DNA of 64,000 bases, taken from contig NZ_AP024238.1 in NCBI RefSeq assembly GCF_019973615.1, positions 1,798,001 to 1,862,000 on the forward strand, given 5' to 3'. The notes beneath the pieces were generated by a model, which saw only the letters and a list, made by a program, of their open reading frames with translations, was not told the origin of the DNA and ran no database searches. Shown here one piece after another: positions 24,654-34,161 of this stretch. The stretch is from Rhodoferax lithotrophicus (lineage in GTDB: Bacteria > Pseudomonadota > Gammaproteobacteria > Burkholderiales > Burkholderiaceae_C). A program made the translations under genes and the position numbers. Position 1 is the first letter of the stretch. The number at the start of each line of letters is the position of its first letter.

Positions 24654-27600
24654 ATGTTTGTCCACTTACGTTTGCATACCGAATTTTCCGTCATTGACGG
24701 CACCACACGCATCGACGAGGTGGTCAAAGCGGCCGCGGCAGATGATCAACCTGCACTGGCCATTTCGGATTTGAGCAACCTTTTTGGGGCCATCAAGTTC
24801 TACAAAGAGGGGCGCAAGCGCGGGGTCAAACCCCTGATGGGAGCGGAAGTCTGGCTTGAAGGCCTGGGCAAAGAACTGGGGCAACTCTCCCGAGTGCTGC
24901 TGTTGGTGCAAAACAAGCAGGGCTACCTGAATTTGTCTGAGCTGTTGGCCCGAGCCTGGACGCAAAACGCCAATAAAACCCAGGCCAGTGTGACTCTGGC
25001 CTGGCTGACCGAACTCAATACTGGGCTGATTTGCCTCTCTGGCGCACAAGCCGGGCCGGTCGGGCAAGCCCTGCTGCAAGGTGATGAAGCGCGGGCGCTG
25101 GATGCGGCCTTGCAACTGGCGGGCGTGTTTCCGCACCGTTTTTACCTGGAACTGCAGCGTGCCGGCCGCCCGGACGATGAGCCGCAGGTGGCCGCAGCCG
25201 TGCAATTGGCACAGCGTATGCAACTGCCGGTGGTGGCTACACACCCGATTCAATTTTTGGCTCCAGAAGATTTTGAGGCGCATGAAGCGCGCGTCTGTAT
25301 TGCCGAAGGCGAGATGCTGGCCAACCCGCGCCGGGTCCGCCGCTTCACTCGCGACCAGTATTTCAAGACCAGCGCCGAGATGCAGGCCTTGTTTGCCGAT
25401 CTGCCCTCTGCCCTGGCCAACAGCGTGGAGATTGCCAAGCGCTGCAATCTGAGCCTGGTGCTGGGCAAACCGCAATTGCCAGACTTTCCGATCCCGCCAG
25501 TGAATGGTGTGGTGATGGAGGCCAATGAGTACTTTCGTTACGCCTCGCATGAGGGCCTGAAGGAGCGCATGGCCCACCTCTACCCCAATGAAGCCAAGCG
25601 TGAGGCCGAGATGCCGCGTTACGTGGAGCGGCTGGAGTTTGAGCTCACCACCATTCTGAAGATGGGCTTTCCGGGCTACTTTCTGATCGTGGGTGACTTC
25701 ATCAACTGGGCCAAAAACAACGGCTGCCCGGTCGGGCCGGGGCGCGGTTCCGGGGCTGGTTCGCTGGTGGCCTATGCGCTGAAGATCACCGATCTGGACC
25801 CGCTGCAATACAACCTGCTGTTTGAGCGCTTTTTGAACCCCGAGCGGGTGTCCATGCCCGACTTTGACATTGACTTTTGCCAGGGCAACCGTGACCGGGT
25901 GATCGATTATGTGAAAGAAAAATACGGCAAGGACGCGGTCAGCCAGATTGCCACTTTCGGCACCATGGCAGCCCGCGCGGCGATTCGCGACGTGGGCCGG
26001 GTGCTGGACATGAGCTACACCTTTTGCGACGGCATCAGCAAACTCATTCCCAACAAACCCGGCGTGGCAGTGACCCTGCAACTGCCGCCGCCCGACAAGA
26101 AAAAAGACGACAAGATGGTTTACGCCACCGAGGCCGAACCGATCCTGGCCGAGCGTGAAGCCAAAGAAGAAGACGTGCGCACCCTGCTGGAGCTGGCCCG
26201 CAAGCTGGAGGGCATGACGCGCAACATCGGCATGCACGCTGGGGGCGTGTTGATTGCGCCGGGCAAACTCACCGACTTCTGCCCGTTGTACCAGCAACCC
26301 GGCAGCGAATCGGCGGTCAGCCAATATGACAAGAACGACGTGGAGGCGGTTGGCCTAGTCAAGTTTGACTTTTTGGGCCTGGCCACGTTGACCATTCTGG
26401 AAATCGCCCGCGAGTTCATCATCAAACGCCATCCGGGGCAAGAGAACTTTGCCTTTGAGAACCTGCCGCTGGACGACAAGCCCACCTACCGCTTGTTCCA
26501 GGAGGGCAAGACCGAGGCCGTGTTCCAGTTTGAATCGCGCGGCATGCAAGGCATGTTGCGTGATGCCAAACCGACGCGGCTGGAAGACCTGATTGCCTTG
26601 AACGCCTTGTACCGCCCTGGCCCGATGGACCTGATCCCCAGCTTTGTGGCGCGTAAACATGGCCGTGAGGTGGTGGAGTACCCGCACCCGCTGGTGGCCA
26701 ACATGCTCTCAGAGACCTACGGCATCATGGTCTACCAGGAGCAGGTGATGCAAACGGCGCAGATTCTTGGCGGCTACTCGCTCGGTGGTGCCGACATGTT
26801 GCGCCGCGCCATGGGTAAAAAAGATGCCGACGAGATGGCTCGGCACCGCCAGATTTTCCGCGACGGTGCGGCCAAGAATGACATCAACCAGGACAAGGCC
26901 GACGAAGTTTTTGACTTGATGGAGAAGTTTGCCGGCTACGGCTTCAACAAGTCACACGCCGCGGCCTACTCGCTGCTGGCCTACCACACCGGCTGGCTCA
27001 AGGTGCACTACACCGCCGAATTTTTCTGCGCCAACATGACGGTGGAAATGGACGACACCGACAAGCTCAAGGTCTTGCTGGAAGATGCCCTCAAAATGGG
27101 CCTGACGTTTGAGCCGCCGGATGTCAACCGGGGTGTCAGCCGCTTTGAGCCGGTGTCTGACAAGGTGATCCGTTATGGCTTGAGTGCCGTCAAAGGCAGT
27201 GGTCAGCAGGCCATTGAGGCGATTGTGGCGGCACGTGAAGGCCGGGGTGTGGGGCCACATGGTGACACTAATGGCCCATTCAAGAGTCTGTTTGATTTTT
27301 GCGCCCGGGTGGATCGCGGCCGCATCAACAAGCGCACAGTGGAAGCCTTGATCAAGGCTGGAGCCTTTGATGCTATTGAACTTAACCGCGCCAGTTTGCT
27401 GGCCAGTGTGGATTTGGCTTTTGAGTTCGGCGCAGCTGCACTGGCCAATGCCAACCAATGCAGTTTGTTTGACATGGGTGGGGCGGATGAGCATGGTTCC
27501 AGCACCCAGGAGCCTGACTTGGTACAAGCGACTCCGTGGGGTGTCAAAGAACGCTTGACCTATGAAAAAACGGCGATTGGCTTTTATTTGTCAGGCCATC

Positions 27601-28217
27601 TGTTTGACGAGGTGAGTGCTGAGGTGCGTCGCTTTGCCAAACGCCCGATCACCGACTTGATTGATACCCGCGAGCCGCAGTTGCTGGCGGGCATCGTCAC
27701 CGATTTCCGTGTCATCAACGGTCAGCGTGGCAAGCTGGCCCTGTTCAAGCTGGATGACAAATCCGGTGTGATCGAGGCGCGGGCCGACGAGGCGTTGATC
27801 AATGCCCACAAAGACCTGCTCAAAGATGATGAATTGATCATCGTCATGGGCAAGCAGCAACCTGACCGTTTCTCGGGTGGCATGCAGCTCACGGTGACGC
27901 AAATCTGGAGCCTGGAGCAGGCGCGTTGCCGTTTTGGCAAATACCTGCGGGTCAGCGCCAGCACTGGCCCACAGGGTATGCGTTTGGATCTGGCTCGGTT
28001 GTTGAAAGACTTTCCTGCGCAAAAAGAGGTCACCGAGCAGGGTGACCTGTGGCGCGGCTTGGGAGTGCGTATGGCGCTCCACTGTGTCAGTGACGAAGGG
28101 TCGGCCAGCGCCGAGCTGCAACTGGGTGAGCGTGCCAAGTTCTACCCTACAGATGCGGCCTTGGCTAGCTGGTGGGCGCAGGTGACACCCGGTAAAGCTG
28201 AAATAATTTATGACTAA
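24654..28217 (+). CDS. dnaE: DNA polymerase III alpha subunit DnaE
   Basis: The 1187-residue replicative polymerase catalytic subunit, family C. The PHP domain opens with FVHLRLHTEFSVIDG (1-210). The polymerase core contains GPGRGSGAGSLVAYAL and catalytic aspartates in MPDFDIDFCQGNRDRV at about 400-412, then TRNIGMHAGGVLIAP and YRPGPMDLIPSFV. A helix-hairpin-helix region, an OB fold (LLAGIVTDFRVINGQRGKLA) and a C-terminal tau-binding part follow. The ATG at 24654 is preferred to the TTG at 24645. The stop is 51 bases from the convergent tolA stop, with a dispersed repeat between. Confidence 0.97.
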   Translation: MFVHLRLHTEFSVIDGTTRIDEVVKAAAADDQPALAISDLSNLFGAIKFYKEGRKRGVKPLMGAEVWLEGLGKELGQLSRVLLLVQNKQGYLNLSELLARAWTQNANKTQASVTLAWLTELNTGLICLSGAQAGPVGQALLQGDEARALDAALQLAGVFPHRFYLELQRAGRPDDEPQVAAAVQLAQRMQLPVVATHPIQFLAPEDFEAHEARVCIAEGEMLANPRRVRRFTRDQYFKTSAEMQALFADLPSALANSVEIAKRCNLSLVLGKPQLPDFPIPPVNGVVMEANEYFRYASHEGLKERMAHLYPNEAKREAEMPRYVERLEFELTTILKMGFPGYFLIVGDFINWAKNNGCPVGPGRGSGAGSLVAYALKITDLDPLQYNLLFERFLNPERVSMPDFDIDFCQGNRDRVIDYVKEKYGKDAVSQIATFGTMAARAAIRDVGRVLDMSYTFCDGISKLIPNKPGVAVTLQLPPPDKKKDDKMVYATEAEPILAEREAKEEDVRTLLELARKLEGMTRNIGMHAGGVLIAPGKLTDFCPLYQQPGSESAVSQYDKNDVEAVGLVKFDFLGLATLTILEIAREFIIKRHPGQENFAFENLPLDDKPTYRLFQEGKTEAVFQFESRGMQGMLRDAKPTRLEDLIALNALYRPGPMDLIPSFVARKHGREVVEYPHPLVANMLSETYGIMVYQEQVMQTAQILGGYSLGGADMLRRAMGKKDADEMARHRQIFRDGAAKNDINQDKADEVFDLMEKFAGYGFNKSHAAAYSLLAYHTGWLKVHYTAEFFCANMTVEMDDTDKLKVLLEDALKMGLTFEPPDVNRGVSRFEPVSDKVIRYGLSAVKGSGQQAIEAIVAAREGRGVGPHGDTNGPFKSLFDFCARVDRGRINKRTVEALIKAGAFDAIELNRASLLASVDLAFEFGAAALANANQCSLFDMGGADEHGSSTQEPDLVQATPWGVKERLTYEKTAIGFYLSGHLFDEVSAEVRRFAKRPITDLIDTREPQLLAGIVTDFRVINGQRGKLALFKLDDKSGVIEARADEALINAHKDLLKDDELIIVMGKQQPDRFSGGMQLTVTQIWSLEQARCRFGKYLRVSASTGPQGMRLDLARLLKDFPAQKEVTEQGDLWRGLGVRMALHCVSDEGSASAELQLGERAKFYPTDAALASWWAQVTPGKAEIIYD

Positions 28218-28220
28218 TTA

Positions 28221-28270
28221 GCCTCTAGTGCTTATAAATAAAGCGCTAAATGCTATTAATTGTATAGCTA
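28221..28270 (+). repeat. Dispersed comamonad-type repeat, copy 1 (intergenic dnaE/tolA)
   Basis: Reads GCCTCTAGTGCTTAT...AAGCGCTAAATGCTATTAAT...TATAGC, with both inverted elements (AGTGCTT/AAGCGCT and GCTATT/TATAGC). It fills the gap between two converging genes and its last three bases provide the tolA stop codon on the reverse strand. It may act as a bidirectional transcript end. Confidence 0.7.
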
Positions 28271-29197
28271 ATCTTTGGGCCTGAAGTAGACCACAAGCCA
28301 CTGTGGGACACTGCCATCAGTATCACGGGGTAGTACTTTTGTCTTATCAAGAGCTTTTTGCACTGCATCGTCCCATGCTTTGTTGCCGCTTGACTTTAGC
28401 AATTTCGTTGAAATGATGGTGCCATCAAAAGATGCTCGAACATCAAATTCTGCACTTGGATTGCCAATAATGTCTTTTGAGTCCTCTTTGGTAAACACAA
28501 TATTTGGCTTGACTGCAGCAATAAATTTTCCGTTGTAGCTGGCCGACGGCCCGGCAGATTTGAGTGCTGTGCCGGTGGCATTGGGGCCACCGCTGGCACC
28601 GGCCAGTCCCATCATGCGGGCCAAGCTGGCTTTGCGTTGTACTTCCAGTTGCTTGGCCTGAAGTTCTTCTTTCTTCTTGTCTTCGGCGTGTTTGGCCTTG
28701 TCAGCCTGCTCTTGTTTGAGCTTCTCGGTTTTGAGCTTTTCAGCCTGCAACTTGTCTTTGAGTAGCTTGTCCTGTTTGATTTTTTCGAGTTTGAGCTTCT
28801 CTTGTTTGAGTTGTTCTTGTCTGAACTTTTCCTGTTCAGCTTGCTGTGCGCGTTCTTTCAGTTTGCGTTGTTTTTCTTTTTCCAAAGCAATGTCCACTTT
28901 GGGCGGTTGCGCTTCGGGTTCGGGTGCGGGGGTGGGTGCTGGTTTGGGCTCTGGCCGAGGTGGGGTCTCAACGGGCGGTTCTGGTGGGGGCTCTTGTAAT
29001 TTGGGTGCGGCAGCCACGGGCACGCTGGCCCACAATTCGGCTTCTGCACTGACGATTTCGGCATCACGCTTCCATTGCACACCCCAGGTTAAGGCGGCGA
29101 TCAGCAAGCCATGGGCGATCAAGGCGAGCAGCAGGGAGCGCAGCAGCCCAGCCGTTGGCGGCGGGGCAAATTCAAGTCGATCAGCAGCAGCTTGCAT
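28268..29197 (-). CDS. tolA: TolA, cell-envelope integrity protein
   Basis: A 309-residue inner-membrane protein linking TolQR to the outer membrane. There is an N-terminal helix at about 20-39 (LRSLLLALIAHGLLIAALTW), a Pro/Glu-rich segment at 68-100, a long Lys/Glu/Gln coiled coil at about 103-200, and a TonB/TolA C-terminal domain from about 225 (EFDVRASFDGTIISTKLLKS). The C-terminal domain is TonB-like, common in betaproteobacterial TolA. It is 10 bases from tolR. tolB and pal do not follow; the next gene is convergent dnaE. Confidence 0.9.
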   Translation of the reverse strand: MQAAADRLEFAPPPTAGLLRSLLLALIAHGLLIAALTWGVQWKRDAEIVSAEAELWASVPVAAAPKLQEPPPEPPVETPPRPEPKPAPTPAPEPEAQPPKVDIALEKEKQRKLKERAQQAEQEKFRQEQLKQEKLKLEKIKQDKLLKDKLQAEKLKTEKLKQEQADKAKHAEDKKKEELQAKQLEVQRKASLARMMGLAGASGGPNATGTALKSAGPSASYNGKFIAAVKPNIVFTKEDSKDIIGNPSAEFDVRASFDGTIISTKLLKSSGNKAWDDAVQKALDKTKVLPRDTDGSVPQWLVVYFRPKD

Positions 29198-29207
29198 GGA
29201 ATGTGGA

Positions 29208-29627
29208 TCAAGGTGTCAATTGAACGGACAGGCCCACCCTGGCGATGCCGGCACGTTGCAAAGTGTCCATGACCTTGACCACGGCTTCGTATTTCACGGA
29301 TTTGTCCGCGCTGATCACCACAGCGGTGTTGGGTGCCTCCGCTTGGGCTTGTTGAACCACTTTGGCCAAGGCTTTGATATTGACACTGCTGCTCTGGTCT
29401 TTGATTTTGAGTTGCAAGGCTTCATCTTGACCAATGATGACTTGTACTACCTGATCAGGCTGCTTGGCTGCCTTGCCCACGCTGGGCAGATCAATCACAC
29501 TCGGGGCAATCAATGGTGCGGTGACCATAAAAATGATCAACAGCACCAGCATCACGTCAATAAAAGGCACCATGTTGATCTCGTTGATGGTGCGACGACC
29601 GCGTCCGCGGTGGGCAATAGCTGCCAT
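29208..29627 (-). CDS. tolR: TolR, ExbD/TolR proton-channel subunit
   Basis: A 139-residue protein of the ExbD/TolR family. The single helix (about 18-40) includes INMVPFIDVMLVLLIIFMVT, with the essential proton-path Asp at D24. The periplasmic domain follows with VVISADKSVKYEAVVKVMD. It forms the stator with TolQ and uses proton flow to energise TolA. It lies between tolQ (18-base gap) and tolA (10-base gap). Confidence 0.94.
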   Translation of the reverse strand: MAAIAHRGRGRRTINEINMVPFIDVMLVLLIIFMVTAPLIAPSVIDLPSVGKAAKQPDQVVQVIIGQDEALQLKIKDQSSSVNIKALAKVVQQAQAEAPNTAVVISADKSVKYEAVVKVMDTLQRAGIARVGLSVQLTP

Positions 29628-29645
29628 GGTGGTCTCCTGAAAGCG

Positions 29646-30338
29646 TCAGTGGCCAGATGCCGACTGCGCTCCCACATTGCGTTGCAGAATGTTGGAGAAC
29701 TCTTCAATGAAGGTTTCCAGCCGAATGGAGGTACGGTCAATGTCGCGGGCAAAGCGGTTGTAGGCCACCACCGCTGGAATGGCGGCAAACAGACCAATGG
29801 CGGTGGATACCAAGGCCTCAGCAATGCCGGGGGCTACGGTAGCCAGTGTGACTTGGGTCAAGGCTGCCAGACCGGTGAAAGAATGCATGATGCCCCATAC
29901 CGTGCCAAACAGACCGACATAGGGTGACACCGAGCCCACTGAGGCCAGAAAGCTCAGATGGGTTTCTACCACATCCATTTCGCGCTGAAAGCTGGCCCGC
30001 ATGGCCCGGCGTGCACCGTCCATCAGGGTATTGGCATCGGTGATGCGGCGTTCGCGCAGTTTCTGGTATTCACGCATGCCACTGGCAAAAATGCGCTCCA
30101 TGGGCCCGGCAGTGCGGGCATTTTTGCTGGCAGCTGCAAACAACTCGTTCAAATTGCTGCCAGACCAGAATTCCCGTTCAAAAATGTCATTAAGTTGTTT
30201 GACTTTGCCCAGAGAAAAAAGTTTGCGAAAAATGGCCGCCCAACTGGCGATCGAAATCGTGATCAGCAGCAGCATCACCGCTTGCACCACCACGCTGGCG
30301 TGTAAGACGAGTTGAATGATGGAAAGGTCTTGGTTCAT
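29646..30338 (-). CDS. tolQ: TolQ, ExbB/TolQ proton-channel subunit
   Basis: A 230-residue protein of the MotA/TolQ/ExbB family with three helices (about 12-34, 133-155, 172-195). Landmarks are SYPVGL-like VSPYVGLFGTVWGIMHSFTG and EALVSTAIGLFAAIPAVVAYN, which carry the conserved Gly and Thr residues of the proton path. It works with TolR in the inner membrane for outer-membrane constriction at division. ybgC is 29 bases upstream on the same strand. Confidence 0.95.
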   Translation of the reverse strand: MNQDLSIIQLVLHASVVVQAVMLLLITISIASWAAIFRKLFSLGKVKQLNDIFEREFWSGSNLNELFAAASKNARTAGPMERIFASGMREYQKLRERRITDANTLMDGARRAMRASFQREMDVVETHLSFLASVGSVSPYVGLFGTVWGIMHSFTGLAALTQVTLATVAPGIAEALVSTAIGLFAAIPAVVAYNRFARDIDRTSIRLETFIEEFSNILQRNVGAQSASGH

Positions 30339-30367
30339 GGTGGGCTAGTCGAATGTAATCAATAGGT

Positions 30368-30796
30368 TCAGGTCAGAGCATGCAGAATTTCGGGTGGAAT
30401 CCTGCACGGTTTGAGTGTGTTGGCGTTGACCCAGCTGGCCCGGATGGTGGCTTGGCACAGCAGCTCATGGCGGGTTGGGGTTTGCAAAAATGCCTGTTGG
30501 TGAATACTTATGGAAGCCCTGCCTGCGTGTTGGAGCGAGGTTGTCACCAAAAGTTCATCGTCGAGTCTGGCGCTTTTCAGATAATGCACGTCTGCCTGGC
30601 CCACCACAAACATGCCGCCGGTGGCTTGACGCAAGTCATGCTGGTGGATGCCTTTGGCGCGTAGCCACTCGGTACGGGAGCGTTCAAAAAACTTCAGGTA
30701 GTTGGCGTAAAACACAATTCCACCAGCATCGGTGTCTTCCCAGTAGACCCGTACTGGCCACGAAAAAACTTCTTTGGACGGTGGTGCGTCACTCAT
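30368..30796 (-). CDS. ybgC: YbgC-type acyl-CoA thioesterase of the tol-pal operon
   Basis: A 142-residue hot-dog fold thioesterase. The catalytic Asp region is WPVRVYWEDTDAGGIVFYAN, with D23 equivalent to the active-site Asp of E. coli YbgC, followed by YLKFFERSRTEWLR. It starts the ybgC-tolQRA set and overlaps the end of the upstream aminotransferase gene by 4 bases, so all are probably on one transcript. Confidence 0.92.
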   Translation of the reverse strand: MSDAPPSKEVFSWPVRVYWEDTDAGGIVFYANYLKFFERSRTEWLRAKGIHQHDLRQATGGMFVVGQADVHYLKSARLDDELLVTTSLQHAGRASISIHQQAFLQTPTRHELLCQATIRASWVNANTLKPCRIPPEILHALT

Positions 30797-31977
30797 GCCA
30801 GCAGCACTTTCAGTCGGTCAATTGCCGTATGTAATTGCGCCATGGAGTTAGCCGTTGAAAAGCGGATGAAGTTGTGGGTGTCCGCATGGCCAAAGTCGCG
30901 CCCAGGGGTGACTGCAACGTGGGCACGATCCATCAGTGTAAAAGCCAAATCCCAACTGCCGCTGACCCCCAGCTTTTCGCAGGCGGTGCGGCAATTGGCC
31001 CAAGCGTAAAACGCCCCATCGGGCGTCACGGGTACGTCTAATCCCAGATACTTCAACGCAGGGATGAAGTAGTCACGCCGGGCTTTGAATTCAGCTCGAC
31101 GGCGCTCAAATTCAGCCAAACTTGCCGTCTCGAAACAGGCCAGTGCTGCATATTGCGCAATCGTGCTGGGGCAGATGAACAGGTTTTGCGCTAGCCGCTC
31201 AATCACGGGCACCAGGGCCTCAGGTACCACCATCCAGCCCAGCCGCCAGCCGGTCATGTTGAAGTATTTGGAAAAACTGTTGATGCTGATGATCTGATCA
31301 TCCAGCACCAGCGCCGTCTGGCCATATTGCGCGTCATGGCTCAGGCCCAGGTAGATTTCGTCAATCAGCGTGATGCCGCCATGCTGGCTTACCACGTTAT
31401 GAATGCGGCGCAGTTCATCCGGCGCAATCGATGTGCCGGTCGGGTTGGAGGGGGAGGCCAATAGCACCCCTCGTGTGTGCCCGTTCCAGGCATCAGCCAC
31501 CTTGTCGGCACTGAGCTGAAAGCGTTCGGCTGCAGTGGTGGGGATAAGCACCGCCGTGCCCTCCGCCGCCGACACAAAATGCCGGTTGCAGGGGTAACTG
31601 GGGTCAGGCATAAGGACTTCGTCACCAGCCTCAATCAGGGCCAGGCAAGCCAACTGCAGCGCAGCCGATGCACCGGCCGTGACCACAATCCGGCCGGCCG
31701 GTACGCTGACCCCAAAATGGCTGGTGTACCAGGCGCTGATGCATTCGCGCAACTGCGGCAAACCGGTGGCCGGTGTGTACTGCGACAAGCCATCGCGAAT
31801 GGCCCGGGCGGCGGCTTCTTGCACCAAGGGCGGGGCGGTGAAGTCGGGCTCACCAATGTTCAAAAATACCATGGGCGAGTTGGTGTGTGCCACCTGGGCC
31901 GCCACCGTGCTGGCGGCTTTGGCCACTTCCATCACATAAAAAGGCTCAATACGCTGGGCGCGCTGGGTCACTCGCAT
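30793..31977 (-). CDS. PLP-dependent class I/II aminotransferase
   Basis: A 394-residue fold-type I aminotransferase. PLP Lys is K237 in SINSFSKYFNMTGWRLGWMV. ASPSNPTGT (about 174-182) and DEIYLGL hold the cofactor, and NFIRFSTA near the C-terminus carries the substrate carboxylate Arg. It resembles the AspC/MalY-like group found next to nusB in Comamonadaceae; the amino-acid substrate is uncertain. It lies 5 bases after nusB and overlaps ybgC by 4 bases. Confidence 0.87.
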   Translation of the reverse strand: MRVTQRAQRIEPFYVMEVAKAASTVAAQVAHTNSPMVFLNIGEPDFTAPPLVQEAAARAIRDGLSQYTPATGLPQLRECISAWYTSHFGVSVPAGRIVVTAGASAALQLACLALIEAGDEVLMPDPSYPCNRHFVSAAEGTAVLIPTTAAERFQLSADKVADAWNGHTRGVLLASPSNPTGTSIAPDELRRIHNVVSQHGGITLIDEIYLGLSHDAQYGQTALVLDDQIISINSFSKYFNMTGWRLGWMVVPEALVPVIERLAQNLFICPSTIAQYAALACFETASLAEFERRRAEFKARRDYFIPALKYLGLDVPVTPDGAFYAWANCRTACEKLGVSGSWDLAFTLMDRAHVAVTPGRDFGHADTHNFIRFSTANSMAQLHTAIDRLKVLLA

Positions 31978-31982
31978 CGGGC

Positions 31983-32513
31983 TTAAGGTGTAGCGTTTTT
32001 GTCGGCGGCCACTTCGGCTTCACGCAGTTGGCGCGCCAAGCCGTTGAGCACACCGTTGACGTATTTGTGACCATCGGTGCCACCAAATTCCTTGGCCAAT
32101 TCAACACATTCATTCAGCACCACGCGCCACGGTACATCCAGACAATGCTTCAGCTCGTAAGCACCAATCCACATCACGCCATGTTCTACCGGTGAAATCT
32201 CGGTGAGAGGGCGATCCAGCAGAGGCATGATGAGTGCATTCAGGTTTTCGGCCTGTTCGGCGCAGCCATGCAGCAGTGCGTCAAAGTGTGCCGAGTCAGC
32301 TTTGTTAAAACCGGACAGATCGCGGGTAAAAGCGTCAATTGACTGCGCATCATTTTTGCCTACCAGCACCTGGTAGAGCGCCTGGACGGCAAACTCGCGG
32401 GAGCGGGAACGGTCTGATTTACTGGCGGCTTTGCGGACACCCATGCTGGTCAGACCTTTGCGGGGTTGACGTGGCGGGCGTTTGGAGGGCGTAGGGTGGC
32501 TAGAGTCGCTCAT
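31983..32513 (-). CDS. nusB: NusB, transcription antitermination factor
   Basis: A 176-residue NusB. The core starts at about 38 with [19 protein letters not shown] and ends with [20 protein letters not shown] and [13 protein letters not shown]. NusB binds boxA RNA with NusE (S10) in rRNA antitermination. It carries a basic, Pro-rich N-terminal extension of about 37 residues ([16 protein letters not shown]) absent from E. coli NusB. The start overlaps the ribH stop by one base (TAATG), the widespread ribH-nusB order. Confidence 0.95.
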   Translation of the reverse strand: MSDSSHPTPSKRPPRQPRKGLTSMGVRKAASKSDRSRSREFAVQALYQVLVGKNDAQSIDAFTRDLSGFNKADSAHFDALLHGCAEQAENLNALIMPLLDRPLTEISPVEHGVMWIGAYELKHCLDVPWRVVLNECVELAKEFGGTDGHKYVNGVLNGLARQLREAEVAADKNATP

Positions 32514-32986
32514 TAAATGTGATCCAGTAGGTTAGCCATTTCAACTGCCACTCGGGCGGCATCACGGCCTTTGTCAGTTTGTCTTGCGACTGCTTGATCC
32601 ATGTTTTCGGTGGTCAGAATGGCGTTGGCAATCGGCAGCTGGTAATCCAGTGCCACGCGGCTCACGCCAGCCCCAGACTCATTGGCCACCAGTTCAAAGT
32701 GGTAGGTTTCCCCCCGGATGATGCAGCCCAGAGCGATCAGCGCATCAAATTTGAGTTTTTCAGCCATGGCCATCAAGGCTACAGGCACCTCCAGGGCACC
32801 AGGGACTTGCACCAGGGTGATGTGTTTTTCTGGTACACCCAGTGCCAGTAACTCAGTTTTGCAGGCGGTTGCCAGGGCATCGGTGATGTCCGCATTAAAG
32901 CGCGCCTGCACGATGCCGATGGTGAGTTTTTTGCCGTCTAGGCGGGGGTCGGTGGTGTCCAAACTGCCTTGGTCTGCGATCAACAT
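32513..32986 (-). CDS. ribH: 6,7-dimethyl-8-ribityllumazine synthase RibH
   Basis: A 157-residue lumazine synthase, the penultimate riboflavin step joining the RibA/D pyrimidine and the RibB butanone phosphate. Landmarks are [52 protein letters not shown] with the catalytic His, and [15 protein letters not shown]. It lies 28 bases after ribBA. It is translationally coupled to nusB. Confidence 0.96.
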   Translation of the reverse strand: MLIADQGSLDTTDPRLDGKKLTIGIVQARFNADITDALATACKTELLALGVPEKHITLVQVPGALEVPVALMAMAEKLKFDALIALGCIIRGETYHFELVANESGAGVSRVALDYQLPIANAILTTENMDQAVARQTDKGRDAARVAVEMANLLDHI

Positions 32987-33014
32987 GGGTTATTCCAATA
33001 CAAAGTGGGAGGGT

Positions 33015-34130
33015 TCAAGGGGTCACGTAGCCCACAATTTCAAGTCCGTAGCCAGTCATGCTGGGCATACGACGCGGTGTGCCCAGCAGTTTCATTTTGT
33101 GTACACCACATTCACGCAGGATTTGTGCGCCAATGCCGTACGAACGTAAATCCATACGCCCGCGTTCCGGTCCGTGGCTGGCCCGTGCCGTGCCGCCAAA
33201 TTGGGCCAGCAATTGGTCGCCACTTTCACCACAGTTCAAAAATACCACCACGCCTTTGCCTTCGGATGCGACCCGTGCCAGGCTGGCATCCAGACTCCAG
33301 GAGTGCATGGTGCGGCCAACTTCCAGCGCGTCCAGCACCGACAAGGGTTCATGTACCCGGGCCAAGACAGCATCTTCTGGACTCCATTCACCTTTGACCA
33401 GTGCCAGGTGTACGCCGTGGGCGGTTTTGTCTTTGAAGGCGTGGGCAGTAAATTCGCCAAAGGCGGTTTTGAGCTGGCGCGCGCCGACATGTTCAACCAG
33501 TGTCTCCATACGGCTGCGGTGGTGAATCAGGTCGGCAATAGTGCCAATTTTCAGGCCGTGTTCTGCGGCAAACAGCTGTAAATCAGGCAAGCGGGCCATG
33601 GTGCCATCGTCTTTCATGATCTCGCAAATCATGGCCGCTGGGGTGCAGCCCGCCATGGCGGCCAAATCACACCCGGCCTCGGTGTGGCCAGCACGCATCA
33701 GCACACCGCCTTCAACCGCTTGCAAGGGGAAGATGTGGCCGGGCTGCACCAAATCTTCAGGTTTGGCATTTTTGGCCACAGCAGCTTGCACCGTGCAAGC
33801 CCGGTCGGCCGCTGAAATACCGGTGGTGACACCTTCTGCGGCTTCAATGGACACGGTGAATGCGGTGCCTTTTTTGTCGCCATTGCGAGCGGTCATAGGC
33901 GGGAGCTGCAAACGCTCGCAGCGCTCTTTGGTCAGGGTCAGGCAGATCAGGCCACGGCCAAAACGTGCCATGAAGTTGACGGCTTCGGCGGTGACATGGT
34001 CGGCGGCCATGATCAGGTCACCTTCGTTTTCACGGTCTTCTTCATCGACCAAAATCACCATGCGCCCGGCGCGCATGTCGGCCACGATATCTTCAACAGG
34101 TGAGATGGCCACAGGGGCTAGAGTAGTCAT
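33015..34130 (-). CDS. ribBA: RibBA with intact DHBP synthase and degenerate GTP cyclohydrolase II domain (RibBX-like)
   Basis: A 371-residue two-domain protein. Residues 1-200 are 3,4-dihydroxy-2-butanone-4-phosphate synthase, with DEEDRENEGDLIMAADHVT, ITPSTAEGH-type EAAEGVTTGISAADRA, and HTEAGCDLA. Residues 205-371 align with GTP cyclohydrolase II but lack its zinc ligands: E. coli has HSECLTGDALFSLRCDCG, while here the stretch reads HEPLSVLDALEVGRTMHS. The HRQEGRNIGL loop is replaced by FLNCGESGDQL. This half is therefore probably inactive, and GTP cyclohydrolase II must come from another gene. The ATG at 34130 is chosen over an upstream in-frame start at 34208. Confidence 0.92.
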   Translation of the reverse strand: MTTLAPVAISPVEDIVADMRAGRMVILVDEEDRENEGDLIMAADHVTAEAVNFMARFGRGLICLTLTKERCERLQLPPMTARNGDKKGTAFTVSIEAAEGVTTGISAADRACTVQAAVAKNAKPEDLVQPGHIFPLQAVEGGVLMRAGHTEAGCDLAAMAGCTPAAMICEIMKDDGTMARLPDLQLFAAEHGLKIGTIADLIHHRSRMETLVEHVGARQLKTAFGEFTAHAFKDKTAHGVHLALVKGEWSPEDAVLARVHEPLSVLDALEVGRTMHSWSLDASLARVASEGKGVVVFLNCGESGDQLLAQFGGTARASHGPERGRMDLRSYGIGAQILRECGVHKMKLLGTPRRMPSMTGYGLEIVGYVTP

Positions 34131-34161
34131 AAGGGATTGTCCAAAATGGGGTGCCTGAATT

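Noticed and set aside
24666..26324. Reverse-strand open frame of 552 codons opposite dnaE
   Set aside because: Mirror of the dnaE reading frame with no recognisable motif.
28677..29927. Plus-strand open frame of 416 codons opposite tolA and tolR
   Set aside because: Low-complexity Ser/Cys/Leu then Gly content reflects the reverse of the TolA coiled coil.
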